From: Flavobacteriales bacterium UBA7690
Lineage (GTDB): Bacteria > Bacteroidota > Bacteroidia > Flavobacteriales_F > PHOS-HE28
Direction: 5' to 3'
DNA: 37,633 bases
NCBI GenBank assembly: GCA_002482775.1
Contig: DLGQ01000085.1
Span: 19,618 to 57,250 of the forward strand
Every line of letters starts with the position of its first letter. Positions within the stretch are counted from its first letter, which is position 1. The notes beneath the pieces are model-generated. The model was given only the letters and a program-made list of their open reading frames with translations. It did no database searches and was not told where the DNA came from. The translations under genes were made by a program, and so were the position numbers. Of this stretch, positions 17,930 to 24,679 are shown in pieces.

Positions 17930-18550
17930 CTAGGCCACCATGAACACGTCGAACTCCAGGCTCACGGTTTCGCCCGCAAGCACCGTGAGCGTGAGCGCAC
18001 GGGTCTGGTTGAAGGCGAACGGCGTGCGCAGGGAAAGGGTCATCAACAGTTCGTCGAACTGGTTGTTCCGGCGCTGCGCAGCCACGTTGATCGGGTTGCG
18101 GAAGAACTGACCGTTCACATCCGCCGTTACCTGCTGCAGCTTGTTGGCGAACTGAAGAGCGGTGGAAGAGGTCTGGTAGTTGAAACCGCGCACAGCGATC
18201 GGCCGGAAGCCGAACATCTGCTTCATCGCGGCCACACCACTACCAGGCGTTGCACCATCGAAGGAGCAGGTGGTAGGGTTCAACAGCGTGCCACCCATCT
18301 GCACAGCGATACCCGTGGTCGGGTCGCCGATGATGAAGGTCTTTGCGACCAAGCACGCGTTCACCAGCGTTACGCTGAAGTTATCCAGCGAGGCACCGAG
18401 CAACGCATCTTGCGTGAGCTCGGCCACGTTGCCGATGTTGGTCATGGGAGCGCCGACCTGAGTGGGCGCGGCCTTCAACTGGTTCGCCACGAAGTCCTCC
18501 GTGGTCGCGAACGTGCGAACGGCTTTACCGTTCTTCATCAGGGTCATCAT
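17930..18550 (-). CDS. Candidate major capsid protein
   Basis: 206 residues, neutral, no membrane segment. It is dominated by strands with loops (FSVTLVNACLVAKTFIIGD, ITGIAVQMGG-like pattern, LTLTVLAGETVSLEFDVFMV) and one helix near 145-160. Strong strand content, the solitary transcription unit bracketed by hairpins, and the position at the head of the membrane-protein run all suit an abundant capsid subunit. It is shorter than typical double-jelly-roll proteins (usually over 250 residues), so a single jelly roll is more plausible. It could also be a spike-base or other abundant surface protein. No sequence family is recognised; the start MMTLMKNGK is the first ATG. Confidence 0.55.
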   Translation of the reverse strand: MMTLMKNGKAVRTFATTEDFVANQLKAAPTQVGAPMTNIGNVAELTQDALLGASLDNFSVTLVNACLVAKTFIIGDPTTGIAVQMGGTLLNPTTCSFDGATPGSGVAAMKQMFGFRPIAVRGFNYQTSSTALQFANKLQQVTADVNGQFFRNPINVAAQRRNNQFDELLMTLSLRTPFAFNQTRALTLTVLAGETVSLEFDVFMVA

Positions 18551-18675
18551 GGTCGGGTCTGCTGTTGAGTTGCGGCAAACCTCCCCTGCTGCCTACCCCC
18601 TATTCCATAAGCGATGCACTACGCGGCGGCTGCGAAACACGCAGTGGCAGCGCGGTATGCAGGGGCTTGCAACGC

Positions 18676-18703
18676 GAACGCCCCGCACATGGGCGGGGCG
18701 TTC
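18676..18703 (-). terminator. GC-rich hairpin upstream of capsid candidate
   Basis: GAACGCCCCGC (18676-18686) pairs perfectly with GCGGGGCGTTC (18693-18703) over a 6-base loop. It lies just after the stop of the HTH gene at 18727. No T tract follows. The same design recurs at 20748-20774, so it probably closes the 20624-18727 transcript and isolates the capsid gene. Confidence 0.6.
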
Positions 18704-18726
18704 ATGTGTCGCTTGAAACGGCGGCG

Positions 18727-19014
18727 CTACGGATCACGCAACTTGAAGTCCGGGTTCCGTTTCTGCAGCGCGGTGGTGACCTTGCGCACCGCATCCAAGC
18801 TAGGCCCAGCCCCCTTCCACATCTTGCCCAGGCGGGCCGGACTTAACCCGGTGGCCAGCCCCAGGGCGTAATCACTCAAGCCCTGGCGCACTTGTTCCGT
18901 GCGCAGCTGCACCACCAGCGGGTCAACGCCTTCGGTGTAGATGGTGGTGTTGGCGGGTGCTCCGCGTGTCTTGCGCTCCATGGCGTCGAAGATAGTGCGC
19001 TTCCTGTCCATCAT
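18727..19014 (-). CDS. Small helix-turn-helix protein
   Basis: 95 residues. The C-terminal two thirds fit an XRE-type helix-turn-helix: RQGLSDYALGLATGLSPARL then GKMWKGAGPSLDAVRKVTTA, with the second helix in the usual place. The N-terminal part (MMDRKRTIFDAMERKTRGAP) is basic. It is likely a transcription regulator; its position just before the capsid gene could make it a late-gene regulator. Coupled to the upstream gene by ATGA. Confidence 0.7.
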   Translation of the reverse strand: MMDRKRTIFDAMERKTRGAPANTTIYTEGVDPLVVQLRTEQVRQGLSDYALGLATGLSPARLGKMWKGAGPSLDAVRKVTTALQKRNPDFKLRDP

Positions 19015-19229
19015 TGCAGGTCCATGGTGAGCTGTTTCCCGGCCTGCAGGTTGCGCACCGTTTCGGCCAGGTTCTCCACGTGGAGCGATGCGCGGCCCGC
19101 CGGTGTTTCCACTTCCAGGATCTTACCATCGCGCACTAGCCTTGCCCCTAGGTGGTCTATCGCGCCACCAACGGCGAGCGCCGCCTGGATCAGTACCAGG
19201 CGGCGCTTTAGTTCGTTGCTGGGCTTCAT
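19011..19229 (-). CDS. Unknown small protein
   Basis: 72 residues beginning MKPSNELKRRLVLIQAALAV. It has a helix, a short strand pair (ARLVRDGKILEVETPAGRAS) and a second helix (ENLAETVRNLQAG). No membrane segment or motif recognised. It is coupled by ATGA to the DUF932 gene and to the HTH gene, so it is part of the same transcript. Confidence 0.65.
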   Translation of the reverse strand: MKPSNELKRRLVLIQAALAVGGAIDHLGARLVRDGKILEVETPAGRASLHVENLAETVRNLQAGKQLTMDLQ

Positions 19230-20122
19230 TTCACAGGTACCAACGTACGGTTGTCCACGTTCGCGTCGATCCAGTTCATGATCTCCTCGTAAGCGACCCC
19301 GTTCAACGCGTGGCCGCTTCCGGCCATCACGTAGTCCAGCTTGCGGTCAGCGGGTGCCGCGATGTGGTTGGTGTACCTGGTCACACCGTTGAACAAGCCC
19401 CACAAGGTCCGGCCTTCGTCCTTCAGTTCGCGGGTGATCGCTCCATCCAACGCGATCACCTGGTTGCGCTTGCGTGCGCTCAGGTCGTCCGCGTTATCGG
19501 TGTCCACCTTCATTCCACGCTTCAGGATGCGGGTGATGAGCCCTTCGGCCATTTCGTCCCGTAGGTCGATCGCGGCCATCCGGTCGAAGTTGGTCATCAC
19601 CGCGCTCTCTTCTTTCAATGCGGCCTGCACGCGCACCAGGGCAACGTTAAGCCGGTCCTGGGCGCTGGCAGTGTGGCGGAAGCGCTGCAGCTCACCGGAG
19701 CGGAGCGCTTTGTAGAACGTGTTCTGACAGATCACCACGGTGGACGTTGTACCGAACGCGATCGCGCTAGACCCGTCGTGGCTGTTCAGCGCGGTGATGT
19801 TCCGCTTTACCCAACTGTTGCCGATGTACTTATCGGGAAGCGCGGCCTGCAGGTACACCTTGCGCCCTTCGTCGAAGCTACCGCCCCGGTCCACGTCCAG
19901 GTTGATAGTAGCCGCGGCCTTGATCACCGTTTCGGCGAGCGTGTGGTTCTGCATCACCTGGTACTGCGGGCCAACGCTGGAAAGCCACTTGCGGTTATCG
20001 CTGCGGAAGAGGCCGAACGTTTCGGTCGGGCGGCCGTCAGCGGTCAACAGGGGTTCGCGTTCCACGGTCCAGTTGAGGCCGGTGTTCTGCAGTAGCTCGA
20101 AGGTCTTCAAATAGAGGTTCAT
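19226..20122 (-). CDS. DUF932 family phage/plasmid-like protein
   Basis: The start at 20122 (MNLYLKTFELLQNTGL) is preferred; the frame upstream runs through a hairpin and is not coding-like. The 298-residue product shows the DUF932 pattern: GLFRSDNRKWLSSVGPQYQV, EGRKVYLQAALPDKYIG, and FGTTSTVVICQNTFYKAL. Family members are common in phages and plasmids and their role is not settled; several are found near DNA-metabolism or single-strand annealing genes. Here it lies in the block before the capsid gene. The end is coupled to the next gene by ATGA. Confidence 0.8.
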   Translation of the reverse strand: MNLYLKTFELLQNTGLNWTVEREPLLTADGRPTETFGLFRSDNRKWLSSVGPQYQVMQNHTLAETVIKAAATINLDVDRGGSFDEGRKVYLQAALPDKYIGNSWVKRNITALNSHDGSSAIAFGTTSTVVICQNTFYKALRSGELQRFRHTASAQDRLNVALVRVQAALKEESAVMTNFDRMAAIDLRDEMAEGLITRILKRGMKVDTDNADDLSARKRNQVIALDGAITRELKDEGRTLWGLFNGVTRYTNHIAAPADRKLDYVMAGSGHALNGVAYEEIMNWIDANVDNRTLVPVK

Positions 20123-20152
20123 GTTCTTGTGTGTGTTGAGGGTTGATGTGAT

Positions 20153-20173
20153 GGGGCCGGACAACCCGGCCCC
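20153..20173. terminator. Hairpin between the 20184 and DUF932 genes
   Basis: GGGGCCGG (20153-20160) pairs with CCGGCCCC (20166-20173) across a 5-base loop. It sits in the 60-base gap before the DUF932 start. On the minus strand no T tract follows; it may be an attenuator or processing signal rather than a full terminator. Confidence 0.45.
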
Positions 20174-20183
20174 GGTTGTTTTG

Positions 20184-20624
20184 TTACAGTGCCCAGGCGG
20201 TCTTTTGCTCTTCGGCCATGGTACGCGTGAGGTGTACCGCGATCCCGGTGCGGATGTGACCGGCCCACGTGAACGCATCGCGCTCCGCTTCGGTCAGTTC
20301 GCGGATCCCTTCCAGGTGCTCCAGCTCCAGTTGATACAGCACGCAGTCAAGCGCTTGGAACAAGCCGGGCAGGTTGAGCTTTACGGAACCTTCGGACCAG
20401 CTGCGGGCCGTGGGTGCGTACACTTCCCCTTGCTTGTGGTAGCGCACCGCGTACACGATCAGGTTCAGGTCGCGCAGGGTATCGACCAGGGCGGTAACCT
20501 GGTGCTCCATGCGGTAGGTCTTGCGGAACCGGTACGGTAGGGCTTCGGAGTTCTGCAGCACCAGGGACTGCAGGGCCAATTCCACGCTGTTGTAGTGACG
20601 GTCGGAGCAAACGGAAACGCTCAT
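20184..20624 (-). CDS. Unknown protein
   Basis: 146 residues, helical, with several histidines and tyrosines (YRMEHQVTALVDTLRDLNLI; LFQALDCVLYQLELEHLEGI; TEAERDAFTWAGHIRTGIAV). No membrane segment and no motif I can name. It is the first gene after a well-matched -7 promoter element and precedes the DUF932 gene, so the two may act together. The start MSVSVCSDRHYN is the only early ATG. Confidence 0.68.
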   Translation of the reverse strand: MSVSVCSDRHYNSVELALQSLVLQNSEALPYRFRKTYRMEHQVTALVDTLRDLNLIVYAVRYHKQGEVYAPTARSWSEGSVKLNLPGLFQALDCVLYQLELEHLEGIRELTEAERDAFTWAGHIRTGIAVHLTRTMAEEQKTAWAL

Positions 20625-20662
20625 CTGTGCGGGTGGCCGGGGGTTGTTCGTTCCGACCGGGA

Positions 20663-20670
20663 CAAACGTA
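20663..20670 (-). promoter_or_regulatory. Bacteroidota -7 element for the 20624 transcript
   Basis: On the minus strand this reads TACGTTTG, matching TAnnTTTG. It is 38 bases before the ATG at 20624 and sits in an AT-rich patch (20671-20724) unlike the GC-rich surroundings, as expected for a promoter. No exact -33 TTTG is placed at 19-20 bases. Confidence 0.55.
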
Positions 20671-20747
20671 GACCGTTTATTTATAATAGCACATTTGTTT
20701 ATTAAATACTTTGTCCATATATTCCGCGTGCGGGTGGTTCCAATGGC

Positions 20748-20774
20748 GAAAGCCCCGCACGGGGCGGGGCTTTC
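20748..20774 (-). terminator. GC-rich hairpin after the basic-protein gene
   Basis: GAAAGCCCCGC (20748-20758) pairs perfectly with GCGGGGCTTTC (20764-20774) over a 5-base loop, 20 bases after the stop at 20795. It shares its arm design with the hairpin at 18676-18703. It should end the 26100-20795 late transcript before the promoter at 20663. Confidence 0.65.
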
Positions 20775-20794
20775 ACTTCCTGGGCTTGGGCGGG

Positions 20795-21118
20795 CTACAA
20801 CCGCGAACCCGACCGGTCGCTCCGGTTGCGCCGGTTCTCCCGGTATAGTCGCCCGGTCTTGCTCAGGCGCAGCCCTGGGGGCAATGCACCCACCCGGCGG
20901 TCCACCCGGCGGTTGCTGCTACCCGTTTGGCGGCTGCTCACCTTTACCGGGCCAGCCTTGCGCCGCGTGCTACGACGCGCTGCAGGGCGCTTCCGCGCCG
21001 TGCTTTTCCGCTTCGCCTTCTTGCGGGGCGCAGCCTTACGAGCCGCCCGTTTGCGGGTGGCCTTCTTGCGGGTTGCCCGCTTGCGCGGAGCCGCTTTCTT
21101 CCTTGCCTTCTTTGCCAT
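20795..21118 (-). CDS. Histone H1-like basic DNA-binding protein
   Basis: The ATG at 21118 (MAKKARKKAAPRKRATRK) is preferred over 21196. The 107-residue product is almost wholly lysine, arginine and alanine in its first 60 residues, with K/R-K/R-A-x repeats like eukaryotic H1 tails and bacterial Hc-type proteins. The second half is still basic, with serines and arginines. It should bind and condense DNA non-specifically, suiting packaging or virion nucleoprotein. Its first 83 bases overlap, in another frame, the 3' end of the preceding gene. It ends just before a strong hairpin. Confidence 0.75.
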   Translation of the reverse strand: MAKKARKKAAPRKRATRKKATRKRAARKAAPRKKAKRKSTARKRPAARRSTRRKAGPVKVSSRQTGSSNRRVDRRVGALPPGLRLSKTGRLYRENRRNRSDRSGSRL

Positions 21119-21563
21119 TGGCTTCGAGGGTTGGTTGCCCGGTTCCGCCGGGTGCGGCTTGTGGGGTGTGCGCACGCTGGGCAAGTGCGACTTCAAGGTT
21201 GAAGCACGGCCCGAACACTCGATGATCCTGGCAGGTGATGTTGAAATGCGCTGCCTCCTGTTCCATCAACTCTACGGGTGCGCCACACACAGCACAAGGA
21301 GAAAGCGGGTTCGCTTTCGCATGGCGACTGATCGCGTCACCCTGAGCCTTGGCTTGGTCGCTGAGCCACTTCGCGACGCTCCACGCCATGCGCATACGCT
21401 CAAGGAGGGACATTCTACGCAACGGCAGCACCCAGAAGCTACCACCCCGTACCTCGATAGACGGGTCACCCGATACATGGATAGCGCTCCCACCACAGAC
21501 CGCCACGAATGTGTTGGTCATGTCAATCAGCGTAGTGCCTGAGCTTTTCTGTGAGATCATCAT
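21036..21563 (-). CDS. Unknown protein with a central CxxC pair
   Basis: 175 residues. The N-terminal 45 residues are strand-like (TFVAVCGGSAIHVSGD, GGSFWVLPLRR), then a helix (LLERMRMAWSVAKWLSDQAK) and a possible zinc site, CAVCGAPV, with a later CQD and CFN that could complete it. The last 45 residues are low complexity (glycine, glutamine, glutamate) and overlap the histone-like gene in a different frame. The start MMISQKS overlaps the upstream stop (ATGA). No family recognised. Confidence 0.68.
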   Translation of the reverse strand: MMISQKSSGTTLIDMTNTFVAVCGGSAIHVSGDPSIEVRGGSFWVLPLRRMSLLERMRMAWSVAKWLSDQAKAQGDAISRHAKANPLSPCAVCGAPVELMEQEAAHFNITCQDHRVFGPCFNLEVALAQRAHTPQAAPGGTGQPTLEANGKEGKEESGSAQAGNPQEGHPQTGGS

Positions 21564-22282
21564 GGTTCATCCACCCCCTGCAGGGCGTAGCGGGTTGGTT
21601 CTTGGCTCCACTTGGTGGCGTTGCGGCGGGTGAGCGGTAATACCTGCCGCCCGCTGCCACCCACTATGCCAGCCTGCACCGCTTTGGCGTGTAGGGGCTT
21701 CAGCGCGGCGGCTAGCATGCGCATGTCCATGGCACCGGCTACGGCAGCGCGTACACCGGTCATCAGTTCGGCGTGGGCTGCTGCTTCACCCGGTTCCGCC
21801 TCACCCACGGGGCCACCACCCAAGCTATCGCCCACACCATCAGTAACCGGAACAGCTTCCGGCGGCGAACCCGCGCCCGTTTCCACCGGCGGGGTATCGG
21901 AACGGCCGCCGTCAGGCAAGCCAGCAGGAGGTATATCAGGAACATTGGGGGGCGTGGGGTCGGGGTCAGGCTCCGGGTCGGGTTCGGGTGCCGGTGGCTC
22001 CTGTACCGGGTCCGGGGCTGGTGGGTCGGGGTCCGGCGTGGGCTGTGGCGCAGGTGGTGCGGGTGGCGGTGCCTTGCGCTGTGTGAGCCACGTCCGGCCA
22101 CGGCTGGTGGCCACCATGCGGTCGGCGGCATTAAAGAGCTTCCACACGTTCACGGGTTGGTACGCGAAACCCCGGTCCATCAGCACGCGCTGGCCGGGTG
22201 TGGTTCCGTTGGGGATGGGCAGGCCGTTCGGCCCGGCGTCAACGATCGGTTCTAACGCCTCCTGGAGCTGTTCGTCGGTCAT
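21560..22282 (-). CDS. Protein with long proline-rich linker
   Basis: 240 residues in three parts: a helical head (1-68, LQEALEPIVDAG, VNVWKLFNAADRMVAT), a proline/aspartate/glutamate-rich linker (about 70-125, many PxPDP and PEPDP units), and a helical tail (170-240, AAAHAELMTGVRAAVAGAMD; LAAALKPLHAKAVQAGI). Such rod-like linkers join domains across a distance; in virions they could span from capsid to membrane, which is inference. It overlaps the ATPase gene by 44 bases and is coupled to the next gene by ATGA. Confidence 0.7.
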   Translation of the reverse strand: MTDEQLQEALEPIVDAGPNGLPIPNGTTPGQRVLMDRGFAYQPVNVWKLFNAADRMVATSRGRTWLTQRKAPPPAPPAPQPTPDPDPPAPDPVQEPPAPEPDPEPDPDPTPPNVPDIPPAGLPDGGRSDTPPVETGAGSPPEAVPVTDGVGDSLGGGPVGEAEPGEAAAHAELMTGVRAAVAGAMDMRMLAAALKPLHAKAVQAGIVGGSGRQVLPLTRRNATKWSQEPTRYALQGVDEP

Positions 22283-23069
22283 CGGTTCGGGGTTGGTTGG
22301 TCAGGCCCATTTGCTGCTGGCCTTCGGCGGGTAGGGATTGGCGGGCGAAGGCTTCGGCGGCGGCACGCGGGTTGGTGCCAAGCTTCGCACCGCGAATGAG
22401 GGGGAACGGACGGCTGTACCACCGGAAGTCCTTGGGCAGCTCGGCGTTCACCTGGGCCACCCAATTGTGTACCTGCAGGAACTCTTCCACCCGTGGCATC
22501 TTTTCCAGTACGCTGCGGTTGGGTGCCCGCTCCACGTTGTGGATGAAGGTTTGCAACCCACCGAACCCGAAGAAGTCCGCGTTCACGTCCTGGTACTGCC
22601 AGGCGGCCATGAAGATGTCGACCATGTGTAGGCGGCGGTTGCCCCAGAACGTGCGCACGTGGCCAGGCAGGTTGCCCTTGGTGCGTATATAGTTCTTCGC
22701 GTCATCCATGAACATGCCGCCATCGTGGTAGCCCCACTGCGGGTGAATGATCGCATTGAACATCCCTTCCCGCTCCGCATCGCTCCCTTCGATGTGGATC
22801 ACGCGGTTGCCGGTGAAGTCGTTGATCCCAGGGACCACCCACTGTGCGCGGCGGGCGTTGGGGTTCGGGTTCATCTTGTCCTTGGCGAACACCACCTTCG
22901 GCCGTAGCTCAGGTATCCCCTTCCACTGCTTATCGGCGCGGCTGGCGGGCAGGATCAGGTTGCGCTCGTTGAGGCGTAGCCACTTCAGCATGTTGTGGCT
23001 CTTCCCGCTGCCGTTCATTCCGATGAACAGCAGGAAGTACACCATGCGCTCCGCAGCGGCTGTGCTCAT
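22239..23069 (-). CDS. P-loop ATPase, probable genome-packaging ATPase
   Basis: 276 residues. Walker A GMNGSGKS is at 17-24, right after a strand (MVYFLLFI). Walker B GGMFMDD is at 117-123, followed by a helix with arginines near 139-146 and a strand ending MAAWQYQDV at 154-162, where a sensor glutamine is expected. This layout fits the FtsK/HerA-like packaging ATPases of tailless phages (A32/P9 type) and, less well, Zot-type proteins of filamentous phages. No C-terminal membrane segment is seen, which argues against Zot. It should pump the genome into preformed capsids. Coupled by ATGA to the upstream gene, supporting the start at 23069. Confidence 0.75.
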   Translation of the reverse strand: MSTAAAERMVYFLLFIGMNGSGKSHNMLKWLRLNERNLILPASRADKQWKGIPELRPKVVFAKDKMNPNPNARRAQWVVPGINDFTGNRVIHIEGSDAEREGMFNAIIHPQWGYHDGGMFMDDAKNYIRTKGNLPGHVRTFWGNRRLHMVDIFMAAWQYQDVNADFFGFGGLQTFIHNVERAPNRSVLEKMPRVEEFLQVHNWVAQVNAELPKDFRWYSRPFPLIRGAKLGTNPRAAAEAFARQSLPAEGQQQMGLTNQPRTDDRRTAPGGVRTDR

Positions 23070-23833
23070 CCCTTACCAGCGCGTTTCTTGTTCACGGCCG
23101 TGGCCTTTCGACCGTTGGCCTGGCCACGGCACTTGGCGCTGCAGAAGCGGTTCCCGTTCACGGTGTTCACGACCTGGCACTCTTCGCACACAGGGGCGTT
23201 CGGATCAAAGTCGGCCGGCGACGATGGTGCCGCTGGTTGTGGCGGCGCTGGTGCGGTGCGGCGCGTGTTGGCCTGGCGGCGTTCGTCGCGTTGCTGGCGC
23301 AGGTCCTGGAGCTGCTGGTCCTGCTGACTTGCTTCACGCTCTTCGCGGGCCTTGCGGTTGCGCTCTTCTTCGGCCACGCGTTTCTTCTCCGCTTTGATCT
23401 CCTGCAGCTTGGTGAAGTTGCCGCCCAGGGCAACACTGAAGAGCACGCTGAAGGGCACCCACCAAGGGAGCTGCCAGTTGTCCGGGATACCATCGGCCAG
23501 GTGCGTCACCATTTCGGCGCGGTCGGCCTTGGAGAACCGGAAGTCATCGGCATGGCCTTTCGCGCCGAAGAGCGTGAAGATCCCCGCCTGGGCGCGGTCG
23601 GCCATCATCATCAGTGCTTCGGCGGTGGCGCGGCGGGCGCGGGCACCCATGGCGGCGGTGGGCTGCATGGGGTCATCCACACCCAGCTCCGTTTCCGGGT
23701 CCACGAACACACGATCGTACTGCTGCTTTTGCGTGCCACTGGCCTCGTCGATCATGCCATCCATGTCGAACGGTGCCGCCTGTTCGGCATCGTCCAGCAG
23801 GCCAGGTCCGGGCTGGTTGTTATTGGTCTCCAT
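23066..23833 (-). CDS. Membrane protein with coiled coil and C-terminal zinc finger
   Basis: The start at 23833 (METNNNQPGPGLLDDAEQ) is preferred over an earlier proline-rich extension. The 255-residue product has an acidic head, a helical region (AMGARARRATAEALMMMADR), a hydrophobic segment at about 126-142 (LPWWVPFSVLFSVALGG), a charged coiled coil at 150-195 (EIKAEKKRVAEEERNRKARE), a proline linker, and a four-cysteine finger (CEECQ, then CSAKC) near 222-243 with a basic tail. It immediately precedes the packaging ATPase; membrane plus DNA-binding-like parts suggest a role at the packaging vertex. That is inference. Confidence 0.7.
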   Translation of the reverse strand: METNNNQPGPGLLDDAEQAAPFDMDGMIDEASGTQKQQYDRVFVDPETELGVDDPMQPTAAMGARARRATAEALMMMADRAQAGIFTLFGAKGHADDFRFSKADRAEMVTHLADGIPDNWQLPWWVPFSVLFSVALGGNFTKLQEIKAEKKRVAEEERNRKAREEREASQQDQQLQDLRQQRDERRQANTRRTAPAPPQPAAPSSPADFDPNAPVCEECQVVNTVNGNRFCSAKCRGQANGRKATAVNKKRAGKG

Positions 23834-24389
23834 TGGCGGGCGGGAGTTGTTTGGTGTCGCCGGTTGCGGCGTCGGCCTGGTCGTGTACATCGACGGCGGT
23901 AGTTGAGGTGGAGAGTTGTGCGGGCGCGGGCGCAGCGGCGGCACCCAAGCCCAAGGCATCGGCTACGCTGGGGGGCAGTTGTGCCAGCAGCCCGGTGAGC
24001 TGAGCTTCCAGCTTTAACAGCTTCTTCGTATCGCCATCGGCCCTTGCACGTTCAATGGACACCACCATGGGTTCCAGCTTGCCCATGAGCTTCGCGGTGC
24101 TCTTCGCCTGGGTGATGTACTCCGCGATCGGTGCCGTGCGCAGGAAGTCGATAACATCGAAGTAGGGCAGCTTGCGTTTCAACACCAGCTTATCGGTTAG
24201 CACCTGGGGAAGCAGTATCACCGTGGGCTGGCCATCGGGCTTTCGGTGCTCTATGAACTGGAAACTGATCCGTTCATCGGGTGCCAGCTCATACTTGGTG
24301 CGAGCTGCAGTGATCACCATCTGCAGCACCTCCGCACCATTGGAGCGAACGAGGTCTTGAATGGTGCCGCTGGGCACCATGTCGATCAT
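23820..24389 (-). CDS. Unknown protein with helical C-terminal half
   Basis: The ATG at 24389 overlaps the upstream stop (ATGA) and gives 189 residues (MIDMVPSGTIQDLVRSNG); an ATG six codons earlier is possible. The N-terminal part has strands (RISFQFIEHRKPDGQPTVIL), the middle is helical (PYFDVIDFLRTAPIAEYITQ; TKKLLKLEAQLTGLLAQL) and the end is alanine/proline-rich and acidic. No family recognised. It lies in the packaging part of the late block. Confidence 0.68.
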   Translation of the reverse strand: MIDMVPSGTIQDLVRSNGAEVLQMVITAARTKYELAPDERISFQFIEHRKPDGQPTVILLPQVLTDKLVLKRKLPYFDVIDFLRTAPIAEYITQAKSTAKLMGKLEPMVVSIERARADGDTKKLLKLEAQLTGLLAQLPPSVADALGLGAAAAPAPAQLSTSTTAVDVHDQADAATGDTKQLPPANGDQ

Positions 24390-24679
24390 TTCCTTTCCGA
24401 AGAGCATGTGTCGGGTTTGTGGGTGTAGTTGTACACGGTGGTCTTGAACTTGGTCCGTCCTTCTTCGCGTTGGATGAAGCCATCCTGCAAGAGCTGTTCA
24501 GTGGCACGGCGCACGCGCTCGTACAGATCATCGCGTTCAGTGTCATCGCACTGGTAGCGTTCCATGAGCTGGTCGCGTATGTCGTTATTGCTGAGCGGCG
24601 CGTCGGCTCCTTTGATGAGGTCGCGCACCTCCAGGTACAAGCCCCGGCCGCGCAACCTGTTGTAGCCGGGCACGGTCAT
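24386..24679 (-). CDS. Small winged-helix-like protein
   Basis: 97 residues. A helix-rich core reads LYLEVRDLIKGADAPLSNND then IRDQLMERYQC and a long helix DLYERVRRATEQLLQDGFIQ, followed by a wing-like pair (REEGRTKFKTTVYNYT). The LxxGFIxRE pattern is common in winged helices. It is a possible DNA-binding regulator of the late block. Coupled by ATGA on both sides. Confidence 0.65.
   Translation of the reverse strand: MTVPGYNRLRGRGLYLEVRDLIKGADAPLSNNDIRDQLMERYQCDDTERDDLYERVRRATEQLLQDGFIQREEGRTKFKTTVYNYTHKPDTCSSERK

Noticed and set aside
21420..22100. CRISPR array or tandem DNA repeat in the GC-rich repetitive stretch
   Set aside because: The repeats are codon-level proline/aspartate units of a coding linker, without regular repeat-spacer structure.
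21612..22334. Plus-strand frame rich in glycine and serine
   Set aside because: It is the mirror of the proline-rich linker of the minus-strand gene at 21560-22282. The minus gene is coupled to its neighbours; the plus frame is isolated.
22239..23069. Zot-type assembly ATPase of a filamentous phage
   Set aside because: Xer integration and small membrane proteins also occur in filamentous phages, but this ATPase lacks the C-terminal membrane segment, there is no rolling-circle initiator, and the genome is much larger. Kept as a lesser alternative.
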